Both the position numbers and the translations under genes were made by a program. A DNA stretch of 43,081 nt, taken from Alcanivorax sp. Lineage in GTDB: Bacteria; Pseudomonadota; Gammaproteobacteria; Pseudomonadales; Alcanivoracaceae. Positions 1 to 8,261 of the stretch are shown piece after piece. Every line of letters starts with the position of its first letter. The first letter of the stretch is position 1. The notes under the pieces were generated by a model that was not told the origin of the DNA, ran no database searches, and saw nothing but the letters and a program-made list of their open reading frames with translations. Location: NCBI RefSeq assembly GCF_014762765.1, contig NZ_JABURH010000146.1:1-43081 (forward strand). The letters run 5' to 3'.

Positions 1-80
1 TGCAGACGACGCAGGCGGCGGCTCGCACCTTTCCCCATGTCGCTGCGGCTTTCAGCGAATAGCTGGAATTCATTGGACAT
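1..80 (-). CDS. rplY: 50S ribosomal protein L25, N-terminal fragment
   Basis: The reverse strand from position 80 to the window edge encodes 26 residues beginning MSNEFQLFAESR and continuing into a GKGASRRLRRL stretch. This is the usual start of L25/Ctc, which binds 5S rRNA in the large subunit. The ATG at 80-78 is preceded by GGAG at an 8-base spacing, which supports the start. It lies downstream of prs on the same strand, the common gammaproteobacterial order prs-rplY-pth. The rest of the gene is outside the window, so it cannot be told whether it is the short form or the longer Ctc form. Confidence 0.85.
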   Translation of the reverse strand, partial: MSNEFQLFAESRSDMGKGASRRLRRL

Positions 81-205
81 GATATGTCTCCATTTAGCTC
101 TCGGGCTTCCCGCGACCAGGTCGGCCAGAGAGGTTGATATAACCACGGAGGATTCCGCGGGGGCGCGATTATGCAGGAAAAAGGCGCCGCGTGCCAGCAG
201 AAAGG

Positions 206-345
206 GCTTCAAGCCGCAAGCTACAAGCTGCAACACGGTTTGGGATTGGGGGTGGCCCGGAATGAAAGAGGCCGCGCACAGGAGCTGTGCGCGGCCTCAG
301 GAGCTTCAATCTGGCAACAACGTGTTGAAGCTTGTAGCTTGTTGC
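206..345. repeat. Inverted GCYNCAA heptad repeat around the prs terminator
   Basis: Four contiguous 7-bp units fitting GCYNCAA (GCTTCAA, then variants at the third and fourth bases) fill 206-233. Three units in inverse orientation (TTGAAGC first) fill 325-345 and end 4 bases from the prs stop codon. Two further near-copies lie at 303-309 and 314-320. The arms enclose a core with a strong GC-rich hairpin at 268-298. The layout matches the RTTRAYA-armed elements elsewhere in the window, although the heptad sequence differs. Function unknown. Confidence 0.75.
268..298 (-). terminator. Probable prs transcription terminator
   Basis: A 13-bp perfect stem (GAGGCCGCGCACA pairing with TGTGCGCGGCCTC) closes a 5-base loop 52 bases past the prs stop. 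Read on the reverse strand, the stem is followed by TTTCATTCC, a short and imperfect U-tract. It would separate prs from rplY, or act as an attenuator between them. Confidence 0.65.
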
Positions 346-349
346 TGAT

Positions 350-1309
350 TTACACCAGCTCCAGCCGGTCGAACATGGCGCTCAGGGACTCTTCGTTGTT
401 CACCCGGCGGATCGTTTCGGCCAGCATCGGGGCCAGGCTGAGTACGCGGATGTTGGCGCAGGCGCGGCCGGCCTCGGACAGCGGGATGGTGTCGGTGACT
501 ACCAGCTGGTCCAGAGCGCTGTTGGCAATGTTATCGATGGCAGGGCCGGACAATACCGGGTGGGTAATGTAGGCGTAGACCTTGGCGGCACCGTGGTCTT
601 TCAGGGCCTGGGCTGCCTTGCACAGGGTGCCGGCGGTATCGACCATGTCGTCCACCAGGATACAGGTGCGACCTTCCACTTCACCGATGATGTGCATCAC
701 CTGGGATACATTGGCCTTGGGGCGACGCTTGTCGATGATGGCCAGGTCGGCATCGTTGAGTTGCTTGGCCAGGGCGCGGGCACGGACCACGCCGCCCACA
801 TCCGGGGATACCACCATCAGGTCATCGTGGTTCTGACGCTCGATATCCGCCACGATCAGCGGGGTGGCGTAGACGTTGTCCACCGGAATGTCGAAGAAGC
901 CCTGAATCTGATCGGCGTGCAGGTCGACGGTGACAACCCGGTCGATGCCCACGGCAGTGATCATGTCGGCAACCACCTTGGCGGTGATTGGTACCCGTGC
1001 GGAGCGCACCCGGCGATCCTGGCGGGCGTAGCCGAAGTAGGGCATCACGGCGGTGATCCGGCCTGCAGAGGAGCGACGCAGGGCGTCGGCCATGACCAGC
1101 AACTCCATGATGTTGTTGTTGGTCGGGTTGCAGGTGGATTGCACGATAAAGACGTCTTTGCCGCGCACGTTTTCCTGGATTTCCACGGCAACTTCGCCAT
1201 CGCTGAAGGTGCCCACATCGGCGTTGCCGATGGGCAGGTTCAGATGTTGAACCATGGCCTGGGCCAGTTCGGGATTAGCGTTACCGGTGAAAACGACGAG
1301 CTTGGACAC
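350..1309 (-). CDS. prs: Ribose-phosphate pyrophosphokinase
   Basis: This enzyme makes PRPP from ribose 5-phosphate and ATP for nucleotide, histidine, tryptophan and NAD synthesis in the cytoplasm. The 319-residue protein has the class I length. It shows the [11 protein letters not shown] segment (about 129-139), whose His contributes to catalysis in the family, and the PRPP-binding loop [10 protein letters not shown] (219-228). The start is GTG at 1309, preceded by GAGGGG at a 5-base spacing. It lies after ispE and the tRNA-Gln on the same strand, a conserved order. The stop codon is followed after 4 bases by a heptad array and then the hairpin at 268-298. Confidence 0.97.
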   Translation of the reverse strand: MSKLVVFTGNANPELAQAMVQHLNLPIGNADVGTFSDGEVAVEIQENVRGKDVFIVQSTCNPTNNNIMELLVMADALRRSSAGRITAVMPYFGYARQDRRVRSARVPITAKVVADMITAVGIDRVVTVDLHADQIQGFFDIPVDNVYATPLIVADIERQNHDDLMVVSPDVGGVVRARALAKQLNDADLAIIDKRRPKANVSQVMHIIGEVEGRTCILVDDMVDTAGTLCKAAQALKDHGAAKVYAYITHPVLSGPAIDNIANSALDQLVVTDTIPLSEAGRACANIRVLSLAPMLAETIRRVNNEESLSAMFDRLELV

Positions 1310-1378
1310 TGGCGCCCCTCTTGAGTCGTGAATTTCGGGAGCCTCCGAGGAAAGGGGGGAGGGCTCCGGGCAAGAAAA

Positions 1379-1454
1379 TGGCTGGGGTACCAGGACTCGA
1401 ACCTGGGAATGACGGGATCAAAACCCGTTGCCTTACCAACTTGGCTATACCCCA
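1379..1454 (-). tRNA. tRNA-Gln (anticodon TTG)
   Basis: The 76-nt reverse-strand sequence begins TGGGGTATAGCCAAG and ends with an encoded CCA. The acceptor stem pairs TGGGGTA with TACCCCA, the T-arm has the GGTTCGAGTCC core, and the anticodon stem ACGGG/CCCGT encloses a TTTTGAT loop. Positions 34-36 are therefore TTG, reading CAA/CAG glutamine codons. It sits between ispE and prs, a conserved arrangement, and may be co-transcribed with them. With gatCAB present in the window, charging could be direct (GlnRS) or through transamidation. Confidence 0.96.
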
Positions 1455-1475
1455 ACACTCGGTTTCAGGTCTGCA

Positions 1476-2384
1476 CTATTTGCCTTTTCGTGCAGATTTG
1501 CCTGAATTCTGTGTCGCTCGAAACTTCGCCAGTGTCTCTCCCAGTATCTGGTGGAGAGGAGAAGTATTACAGCTTCGAGCAACGAAACCTGTCCAGTGTT
1601 GTGGCAACTGTTGCAGCAAATGCTGCCCCTGTTGCGGTCCGGTGAGGCGCGCAAAACAACAAGCGCCGGTGCCGGTCATACGGGCGTTACCCGTATGATG
1701 CCTGAGCCAGTGGAGCAATTCTCCGATTTCCGGAAAATGCCTGGTTGCTGCCGCTTCACAGTCGTTGCGAAAGTCGCGGGTCAGCACCACCTCAAGCGAG
1801 GCCGGTAATTTACTGACGGGGGTATCCCTTGTCAATTGCCGGTCGCCGAAAATTCGAGCAGTTGATACATGAATTCCTGGATGAACGACCAAAAAATCAG
1901 CATCCGGCAGAGAAACGGGGGTAATTTGCTCGCCAACACCTTCTGCCCAGGCACTTTTGCCGCGCACGAAGACCGGCACATCTGCACCCAGCGATAACCC
2001 CAGTTCCGCCAGGGTATCTTCGGACAGATTCAGCTCCCACAGTGAATTGAGCCCCAACAGGGTGGTGGCCGCATCGGAGGAGCCACCGCCCACACCGCCG
2101 CCCATGGGCAGGTGCTTTTCCAGGCGGATGCGGGCGCCGGCACGGCAGCCGGTATTAGTCTGGAGCAGACGGGCGGCGCGCAGTATCAGGTTGCTGTCGT
2201 CGGTGGGCACGTCGGCCTGGTCACATTCCAGGCTCAGGGTGTCTGCCGGGGCAAAGTGCAGGATGTCACCCTGGTCGAGCAGGGCGAACAGGGTCTGCAG
2301 TTCATGGTAGCCGTCCGGCCGACGGCCGGTAATATGCAGAAACAGGTTCAGTTTGCCAGGGGCCGGAAGGGTGAACATGGTCAT
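1476..2384 (-). CDS. ispE: 4-diphosphocytidyl-2-C-methyl-D-erythritol kinase
   Basis: IspE is the fourth enzyme of the MEP isoprenoid pathway. It phosphorylates CDP-methylerythritol at the 2-hydroxyl using ATP. The 302-residue protein opens with PAPGKLNLFLHI, typical of IspE, and carries the GHMP-kinase glycine-rich loop PMGGGVGGGSSDAA near residue 95. The ATG start overlaps the lolB stop as ATGA, so translation is probably coupled. No clear Shine-Dalgarno is seen. The C-terminus is slightly long and basic (GKSARKGK) for the family. Confidence 0.96.
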   Translation of the reverse strand: MTMFTLPAPGKLNLFLHITGRRPDGYHELQTLFALLDQGDILHFAPADTLSLECDQADVPTDDSNLILRAARLLQTNTGCRAGARIRLEKHLPMGGGVGGGSSDAATTLLGLNSLWELNLSEDTLAELGLSLGADVPVFVRGKSAWAEGVGEQITPVSLPDADFLVVHPGIHVSTARIFGDRQLTRDTPVSKLPASLEVVLTRDFRNDCEAAATRHFPEIGELLHWLRHHTGNARMTGTGACCFARLTGPQQGQHLLQQLPQHWTGFVARSCNTSPLHQILGETLAKFRATQNSGKSARKGK

Positions 2385-2965
2385 TTTTCGGCGCCGGGCT
2401 GCCAGTCCTTGATCAACAGGGTGAAACGGTTGCCATTTTGCCGTGCCTTGATGCGATAGGGCAGGGTAATGCCGGCCACCGGCTGATAACGGTCGAATTC
2501 CAGGCTCCAGCCCAGTTGCTGCAGGGTTTGCAGTTGGCCGCTTTCGTCATAGTCGGCATCGCCACGAGCGCCGGGCCAGGGCAGCCCCCGGGCCCAGTAC
2601 TGGAGGGCCGAGACCGGCAGCCAGAAGCCGGTCAGGTGCCAGGCCAGTTCCCCGGGGCTGCGTGCCTGATATTGGTCCTTGGCGGTAATCAGTTCCGCAC
2701 GGCCACTGTCCCAGCGCAAATCGGCGCTACCGAATCCCAGGGGGCCGGAAAAGCGGATCTGGCCACGGTTGGGCTTCTGGGCCCAGTCGAAGGAGGCGCT
2801 GCCGCCGTCACTGGCGGTGCGGTAGCCAAGCTTGCCGCTCATTGTCCAGCGGTCGATCTGGTTCGGGTGCTCGAAGGTGCCAGTGACAGTGGGGCGCAGC
2901 TGGCAGGCACTCATGGCCAGAGTCAGCATGGCCAGGCTGATGATTCGGGTGGTGCTCAGGATCAC
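2381..2965 (-). CDS. lolB: Outer-membrane lipoprotein receptor LolB
   Basis: LolB receives lipoproteins from LolA in the periplasm and inserts them into the outer membrane. The 194-residue protein begins with a lipoprotein signal ending MSAC (Cys21), with Met in place of the usual Leu at -3. It continues with the family-like segments WTMSGKLGYR and SFDWAQ. The start is GTG, overlapping the stop of the TPR gene by 4 bases (GTGA), and the 3' end overlaps ispE by ATGA. These overlaps indicate a tightly coupled TPR-lolB-ispE unit, the order known from Pseudomonas. Confidence 0.93.
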   Translation of the reverse strand: MILSTTRIISLAMLTLAMSACQLRPTVTGTFEHPNQIDRWTMSGKLGYRTASDGGSASFDWAQKPNRGQIRFSGPLGFGSADLRWDSGRAELITAKDQYQARSPGELAWHLTGFWLPVSALQYWARGLPWPGARGDADYDESGQLQTLQQLGWSLEFDRYQPVAGITLPYRIKARQNGNRFTLLIKDWQPGAEK

Positions 2966-4665
2966 AGGCGGGCTCCGAGTTTTTCCATGACTTCACGGAT
3001 ATGGGGGGCGTCGGGATTGGTTTCCAGGGTGTCGCGCCATACCTGGCGGGCCTGGTTCTGGGCACCCAGTACCCAGAGAACTTCGCCATAATGGGCGGCC
3101 ACTTCCGGATCGGGGAATTTTTCATAGGCCCGGCGTAAATACTCGCGGGCGGCTTCCGGCTCGCCGCGCTTGTAGAGAACCCAGCCCATGGAATCCAGAA
3201 TGGCCGGGTCATCCGGGCGCAACTCCAGAGCCCGGGAGATGTAATCGTAGGCTTCGTCCAGGCGCTGGGTGCGGTTGGCCAGGGTATAACCCAGGGCATT
3301 CAGGGTGCTGGCATCGTCGGGATTGATTGATAACACGTGCCGAAGGTCGGTTTCCATTTTGTCCAGATCGCCGATAGTTTCCGCGACCATCGCCCGGCTG
3401 TAGAGCAGCTCGGTATTATCGGGTTCTGCCTTCACCGCCCGGTCCAGCAGAGCCAGAGCTCCCTGGGGGTTGCCGGTGCTGCTACGCATTTCCGCTTCCG
3501 TAATGATCAGGCTGGTGCTCAGTTCCGGGTGCTTCCCGGCGAGGCTGGCCATCAGGGCGCTGGCTTGATCCTGATTGTCTAGCTGGTAAAGCAGGCGAGC
3601 GGCCTGAACGTTGGCGCGGACGGCTTGAGCGCCCTGGACTTTCAGGTAGTGATCCACCGCCTCATTCAGATTTTCCGCCTGTTCGGCGGCCTGCCCCAGG
3701 TAGAGGTGCATGTCGTCGGGACGATAGTTTTCAGACAACAGGGCCTGGAGTTCCTGACGGGCTGAGTTGGTGGCACCGGCTTCCAGCGCTAGCAGGGCCA
3801 AGGAGAAACGCAAATCCAGATCCTGAGGGTGCTGTTCAGCCAAGATGGATAGCTGCTTTTCTGCGTTTCTTGTGGCGCCGGTGGCCAGCAACATGCGGAT
3901 ATAGGTAATGCGAGGGCGCCGCGCATCCGGGTATTTGCGGACCAGTTTCTTGAGATGGCGAAGCGCTTTTTTTTCTTCGCCGAGTTTGTGTAGTAACTGA
4001 GCCTTGAGTAGCAGCGCATCTTCGTGCCGAGGCATCAGATCAAGTGCCCGTTCGTCAGCCTCCAGGGCGCCGGCATAATCGCCTTCCTGTTCAAGCCACA
4101 GTGCGCGGGCGTACCACAGCGGTGCCTGATCCGGATAACGGTCGGAGAGCTGTGCCAGCGCCTGGACCAGTTGCCGGTTGCCCTGGGCATCCAATCCTCG
4201 GGCTTGGCCGACCAGGCGACCCAGAGCTTCACCGCCGTGTTCGCCAAGCAGGGTGTCCAGGTAACGGCTGGCGGCGTCAATGTTGCCCAGCCGGATTTCC
4301 GACAGAATGGCCAGTTGCAGGGCCTCTTCGTTAGCAGGTTCCTGTTCCAGCCATAGCTCGCTCAGTGCCAGGGCCTGTTGGTGGTCTTCCAGGTAATGGG
4401 CCAGCTGGGCCGCCTGGCTGATCACTTGTGGATCGCCGGTGTTGTGGGCTGCCTGGCTGTAATAGGCCAGCGTCACCCCAAGAGATTGACGTTGGGCGGC
4501 CACTTCCGCCACCAGCAGGTCGGAAAGGGTCTCGCTATCGTAGCTCGGGGCGGCCCGGGTGGCCGCAGGGGGCTCGGGCTCGGCAGCTTTCGGGGCCGGT
4601 GACTTGGTGGCGCAACCGTTGAGTAAGAGGGCGCCGCAAAGTGGCAGAAAAAGGAATCGCGTCAT
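2962..4665 (-). CDS. Tetratricopeptide-repeat lipoprotein
   Basis: The 567-residue protein has a lipoprotein signal with lipobox LNGC (Cys18), then a Pro/Ala-rich linker. The rest is largely helical TPR sequence with the usual W/L/G/Y-A/P spacing. The clearest repeats are near the C-terminus, for example DDASTLNALGYTLANR and DPAILDSMGWVLYKRG. TPR arrays mediate protein contacts, and with the lipid anchor the protein probably scaffolds something at the inner face of the outer membrane. It heads the lolB-ispE unit and diverges from hemA. Homologues occupy this position in Pseudomonas, but I know no settled function. Confidence 0.88.
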   Translation of the reverse strand: MTRFLFLPLCGALLLNGCATKSPAPKAAEPEPPAATRAAPSYDSETLSDLLVAEVAAQRQSLGVTLAYYSQAAHNTGDPQVISQAAQLAHYLEDHQQALALSELWLEQEPANEEALQLAILSEIRLGNIDAASRYLDTLLGEHGGEALGRLVGQARGLDAQGNRQLVQALAQLSDRYPDQAPLWYARALWLEQEGDYAGALEADERALDLMPRHEDALLLKAQLLHKLGEEKKALRHLKKLVRKYPDARRPRITYIRMLLATGATRNAEKQLSILAEQHPQDLDLRFSLALLALEAGATNSARQELQALLSENYRPDDMHLYLGQAAEQAENLNEAVDHYLKVQGAQAVRANVQAARLLYQLDNQDQASALMASLAGKHPELSTSLIITEAEMRSSTGNPQGALALLDRAVKAEPDNTELLYSRAMVAETIGDLDKMETDLRHVLSINPDDASTLNALGYTLANRTQRLDEAYDYISRALELRPDDPAILDSMGWVLYKRGEPEAAREYLRRAYEKFPDPEVAAHYGEVLWVLGAQNQARQVWRDTLETNPDAPHIREVMEKLGARL

Positions 4666-4945
4666 TAAAGGGGGTATGCCTGTTTTATGGTCCGGCTATC
4701 ATGGCACAGCGATCCGGGATTGCCCAAACCCGGGCTTTCTGTGCCGTTGATTCGCCGGCCCGTCATTGTTTTGGGGGGCGCTTTCACGCAAAATGCGTGA
4801 CCCTTGCGTGGCCTGTTTTCACCGGGCTATTGCCTTCTGACGGGTGCGGCAGGCAGACAGTTCCATACTGATCGCTTCATGTACTGCCGCCCTTGTGTAA
4901 ACCGGTGAGGAAAGTGGCCCGGGTCTGCTGCGGGCACGAGAGTCT
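4666..4945. promoter_or_regulatory. Divergent promoter region between TPR lipoprotein and hemA
   Basis: This 280-bp gene-free stretch separates two divergently read genes, so it must hold a leftward promoter for TPR-lolB-ispE and a rightward one for hemA-prfA-prmC. I see no confident -35/-10 pair. The one clear structured site is the inverted repeat at 4784-4800, listed separately. Short open frames here show no family resemblance. Confidence 0.6.
4784..4800. promoter_or_regulatory. 17-bp inverted repeat, possible operator
   Basis: TCACGCA and its exact complement TGCGTGA flank an AAA spacer. The perfect 7-bp half-sites, short spacer and position within a divergent promoter region suit a dimeric regulator. 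It is too short in stem and lacks a T-tract for a terminator. The regulator is not identified. Confidence 0.4.
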
Positions 4946-6217
4946 ATGAATCTAGTCGCTGTTGGCGTAAATCACACCACCGCGGATGTGGAGTTGCGTG
5001 AACGTCTGGCGTTTTCCACGCAGCAGGCGGAAGCGGCGCTGGCCAGCCTGCGAGACATGCCCGGGGTGCGCGAGGCGGCCCTGCTTTCTACCTGTAACCG
5101 TACCGAATTGTATTGTCTGGTTGACGAGACGGCGCCGGATTTTGCTGCCTGGCTGGCGCAAAGCCGCCATCTGCCGGTGGACAAGTTGGTGTCCGTGCTC
5201 TACCAGCACCAGGGCGAGCAGGCTCTCGAGCACATGATGCGGGTGGCCGGCGGCCTGGATTCGCTGGTCCTGGGTGAGCCGCAGATTCTGGGCCAGATGC
5301 GCGAAGCCTATGCCCGTGCCCATGAGGCGGGGTTGTTGAATGGCGAGTTGTCGCGGCTGTTCCAGGAAGTGTTTTCGGTGGCCAAGCGCATCCGGACAGA
5401 AACCGGAATCGGCGCCAATCCGGTATCCGTAGCCTATGCAGCGGTGTCCTTTGCCCGCCATATCTTTGCCGATCTGAAAAAGAGCCGTGCCCTGTTGATC
5501 GGGGCCGGTGAAATGATCGAACTGGTGGCCCGCCATCTGAGTGAGCAGCAGGTCAGCGAGATTATCATCGCCAACCGCACCCAGCAGCGTGCCGCGGAGC
5601 TGGCTGCCAGTGTTGGCGGGCGAGGAATCAGCCTGGAAGAGCTGCCGGTGGCTCTGGAACGGGCAGATATCCTGATTTCCTGTACAGCGGCGCCTCTGCC
5701 AATTCTGGGTAAAGGCATGGTGGAGCGGGCGCTGAAGAAACGTCGTCACAAACCCATGTTCATGGTGGATATTGCCGTGCCCCGGGATATCGAACCGGAG
5801 GTGGGGGATCTGGATGATGTCTATCTGTACACGGTGGATCACCTGCAGGAAGCCATTCAGGAAAATGTCCGAGCCCGTCAGCAGGCGGCCCAGGAGGCTG
5901 CCGAGCTGATCCGTGATGCCATAGTGCGTCACCGCCGCCAGCGCCGTGAGCAGGATGCAGTGAGCGTGTTGCGAGAGTATCGCCAGCAGCGAACCAGCCT
6001 TGCCGAGAGCGAGCTGGAGAAAGCGCTTCAGCAGCTGCAAAACGGCGCAGACCCGGAACAGGTGCTGCGCAAATTTCAGCACTCCCTGGTCAACAAGTGG
6101 CTGCATACGCCCAGTGTGACCCTGCGCAAGCTGGCTGCGGAGGGCCGGGCAGAATCATTGCTTTTGGCCCGCGAGTTGCTGCTTGACGACCCGGACTCCC
6201 CGTCCGAACCGAAATAA
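4946..6217 (+). CDS. hemA: Glutamyl-tRNA reductase
   Basis: HemA reduces glutamyl-tRNA with NADPH to glutamate-1-semialdehyde, the first committed step of C5-pathway tetrapyrrole synthesis. The 423-residue protein starts with the family N-terminus [13 protein letters not shown] and has the nucleophile in [11 protein letters not shown] (Cys50). It carries the [16 protein letters not shown] segment (about 102-117), an NADPH-binding region near LLIGAGEM, and a helical C-terminal dimerisation domain. It is followed after 17 bases by prfA, as in many gammaproteobacteria. The 280 bp upstream is shared with the divergent TPR gene. Confidence 0.97.
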   Translation: MNLVAVGVNHTTADVELRERLAFSTQQAEAALASLRDMPGVREAALLSTCNRTELYCLVDETAPDFAAWLAQSRHLPVDKLVSVLYQHQGEQALEHMMRVAGGLDSLVLGEPQILGQMREAYARAHEAGLLNGELSRLFQEVFSVAKRIRTETGIGANPVSVAYAAVSFARHIFADLKKSRALLIGAGEMIELVARHLSEQQVSEIIIANRTQQRAAELAASVGGRGISLEELPVALERADILISCTAAPLPILGKGMVERALKKRRHKPMFMVDIAVPRDIEPEVGDLDDVYLYTVDHLQEAIQENVRARQQAAQEAAELIRDAIVRHRRQRREQDAVSVLREYRQQRTSLAESELEKALQQLQNGADPEQVLRKFQHSLVNKWLHTPSVTLRKLAAEGRAESLLLARELLLDDPDSPSEPK

Positions 6218-6234
6218 ATCCCTCTGAGGGTCTT

Positions 6235-7320
6235 ATGAAAGCGTCTTTGCAAGGCAAGCTGGAAAAGCTGGCCGACCGTTTTGAAGAATTGTCCGGTCTT
6301 TTGTCGGATCCGGAGATTATCGGTAACCAGAAAAAATTTCGGGACCTGTCCCGGGAATATTCGGAAATCGATCCGGTGGTGAAGTGTTATCAGGATTACC
6401 TGAAAGTCGCTGCCAATCTGGAGGCGGCCAGGGCAATGCAGGATGACAGTGATCCCGAGATGCGTGAAATGGGGCAGGAAGAAGCCCGTGAGGCGACGAC
6501 CAGGATGGATGCGCTGGCCGACGAGCTGCAGAAACTGATGTTGCCCAAGGATCCTCGTGACGGCGCCAATGTGTTCCTGGAAGTGCGCGCCGGTACCGGC
6601 GGAGATGAGGCGGCGATTTTTGCCGGTGATCTGTTTCGCATGTACAGCAAATATGCCGAGCAAAATGGCTGGAAAGTCGAGTTGGTGAGCGCCAGCGAAG
6701 GTGAGCACGGCGGCTACAAGGAAGTGATTGCGCGGGTCATCGGTGATGGTGTCTATTCCCGCTTCAAATTTGAATCCGGTGCCCATCGGGTGCAACGGGT
6801 ACCCGCGACGGAATCCCAGGGGCGCATTCATACCTCCGCGTGTACGGTTGCGATCATGGCGGAAGCCGAAGACCTCGGTGATATCCAGATTCGCACCGAA
6901 GACCTGCGTATCGACACCTACCGCTCCTCCGGTGCCGGTGGGCAGCACGTGAACACAACCGACTCCGCCGTGCGCATTACCCACTTGCCCACCGGCGTGG
7001 TAGTGGAATGCCAGGACGAGCGTAGCCAGCACAAGAACAAGGCCAAGGCCATGAGCCTGCTCAGCGCCAAACTGTACGATGCCCAGCAGAATGCGGCCCA
7101 TGCGGAACAGGCGGCCGAGCGTAAATCCCTGGTGGGCTCCGGTGACCGTTCCGAGCGTATTCGTACCTACAATTACCCTCAGGGCCGGGTCAGCGATCAT
7201 CGTATTAACCTGACGCTCTACCGGCTCGGTGAAATCATGGAAGGGGATCTGGATGAGCTGCTGGGTGCGCTGATGTCCGAACACCAGGCAGATTTGCTGG
7301 CGACACTGGGCGACAGCTGA
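6235..7320 (+). CDS. prfA: Peptide chain release factor 1
   Basis: RF1 recognises UAA and UAG in the ribosomal A site and triggers peptidyl-tRNA hydrolysis. The 361-residue protein has the expected length. It shows the stop-codon-reading PAT motif (Pro190-Ala191-Thr192 in [14 protein letters not shown]) and the catalytic GGQ (235-237 in [12 protein letters not shown]), whose Gln is methylated by PrmC. The stop codon is followed one base later by the prmC start, placing the factor and its modifying enzyme in one operon. Confidence 0.98.
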   Translation: MKASLQGKLEKLADRFEELSGLLSDPEIIGNQKKFRDLSREYSEIDPVVKCYQDYLKVAANLEAARAMQDDSDPEMREMGQEEAREATTRMDALADELQKLMLPKDPRDGANVFLEVRAGTGGDEAAIFAGDLFRMYSKYAEQNGWKVELVSASEGEHGGYKEVIARVIGDGVYSRFKFESGAHRVQRVPATESQGRIHTSACTVAIMAEAEDLGDIQIRTEDLRIDTYRSSGAGGQHVNTTDSAVRITHLPTGVVVECQDERSQHKNKAKAMSLLSAKLYDAQQNAAHAEQAAERKSLVGSGDRSERIRTYNYPQGRVSDHRINLTLYRLGEIMEGDLDELLGALMSEHQADLLATLGDS

Positions 7321-7321
7321 G

Positions 7322-8158
7322 ATGCGCATCGACACCGCGCTGCGCCAGGCCCGTGAGCGGCTGGCTGTTTCCCCCAGTGCGGATCTGGACGCCCAGATAC
7401 TGCTTTGCCATGTGCTGGAGCGTCCTCGTAGCTACCTGTTTACCTGGCCCGAGCGGACGCTGAACGAGGAGCAACAGCAGCGTTTCGAATCACTGCTGAT
7501 CCGTCGTGAGGCGGGCGAGCCGGTGGCCTTCCTGACCGGCCAGCGGGAATTCTTCGGGCACAATTTCCTGGTGACCGCCGATACGCTGATCCCGCGTCCG
7601 GACACTGAAACCCTGGTGGAGCTGGCTCTGCAACTGGGGCCGGCGGGCCCGGCCCGGGTGGTGGACCTGGGCACGGGTACTGGTGCCATTGGCTTGTCTC
7701 TGGCCCTGGAGCGTCCCCTGTGGCAGGTAACGCTGACCGACCTGAGTGCCGCCGCCCTGTCCGTGGCCGAGAGCAATGCCCGTCAGCTGGCCGCCCGCGT
7801 TACCTTGCAGCAGGGCAGTTGGCTGCAAGGTTGCGATGGCCCCTTTGACCTGATCGTCAGCAACCCGCCCTATATCGACCCGACGGATCATCATCTTCAA
7901 GAAGGCGATGTGCGCTTCGAGCCGCGTTCTGCGTTAGTGGCAGATCAGCGGGGCCTGGCGGACCTGGCCACCATCATCAATCAGGCCTCCACTCGGCTGG
8001 TTGCCGGCGGCTGGTTGCTGCTGGAACATGGTTACCAACAGGGTGGCGAGGTGCGTGCGCTGATGGAGGCGGATGGTTTTGACGCGGTGCGCACAGAGCG
8101 GGACCTGGGGGGGAATGAGCGGGTGACGTTGGGGAGGAAGTTGACAGTTGATAGTTGA
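7322..8158 (+). CDS. prmC: Release factor glutamine methyltransferase; 3' end formed by a repeat
   Basis: PrmC N5-methylates the Gln of the GGQ loop in RF1 and RF2 using SAM. The 278-residue protein has a helical N-terminal domain, the SAM-binding motif VVDLGTGTGAIGLSLA (about 113-128) and the signature NPPY (181-184), which binds the target glutamine. Start and reading frame follow directly from prfA. The last six codons (KLTVDS) and the stop are encoded by the heptad array at 8140-8167, so the native C-terminus has apparently been replaced. The recognisable fold is complete before that point, so activity is probably unaffected. Confidence 0.97.
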   Translation: MRIDTALRQARERLAVSPSADLDAQILLCHVLERPRSYLFTWPERTLNEEQQQRFESLLIRREAGEPVAFLTGQREFFGHNFLVTADTLIPRPDTETLVELALQLGPAGPARVVDLGTGTGAIGLSLALERPLWQVTLTDLSAAALSVAESNARQLAARVTLQQGSWLQGCDGPFDLIVSNPPYIDPTDHHLQEGDVRFEPRSALVADQRGLADLATIINQASTRLVAGGWLLLEHGYQQGGEVRALMEADGFDAVRTERDLGGNERVTLGRKLTVDS

Positions 8159-8167
8159 CAATTGACA
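8140..8167 (+). repeat. RTTRAYA heptad array, single arm
   Basis: Four contiguous 7-bp units (GTTGACA, GTTGATA, GTTGACA, ATTGACA) overlap the last codons and stop of prmC. They are followed by GCGAAAA, the same junction seen in the element at 20409-20517. No inverse arm is found downstream. A REP hairpin begins 23 bases later. Because 7 is not a multiple of 3, the array offers stops in more than one frame. Confidence 0.8.
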
Positions 8168-8190
8168 GCGAAAAGCCAGAAAACCGAACC

Positions 8191-8223
8191 GTAGGGTGCA
8201 CTGAGCCTAAGGCGAACTGCACC
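8191..8223 (+). repeat. REP-type hairpin with GTAG head
   Basis: The 33-bp unit starts with GTAG, followed by a stem pairing GGTGCA with TGCACC and an inner stem-loop GCC-TAA-GGC. A GTAG or GTGG tetranucleotide 5' of an imperfect hairpin is the known hallmark of REPs mobilised by RAYT transposases. Near-identical copies occur at 10945-11025 (inverted pair) and 29252-29284. No RAYT gene is in the window. Confidence 0.8.
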
Positions 8224-8261
8224 GTGGAATTCCAATACCTTCTCGGGCCTGCGAGAGAATC

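Noticed and set aside
560-1324. Forward-strand frame of 254 codons opposite prs
   Set aside because: Antisense to a conserved gene; repetitive His/Val/Gly composition and no motif.
4701-4722. TGGCAC with a later TTGC upstream of hemA
   Set aside because: The spacer is 12 bases rather than 5, incompatible with sigma-54 binding.
4952-7335. Two long reverse-strand frames opposite hemA and prfA
   Set aside because: Antisense shadows of confidently identified genes; no family features and no ribosome-binding sites.
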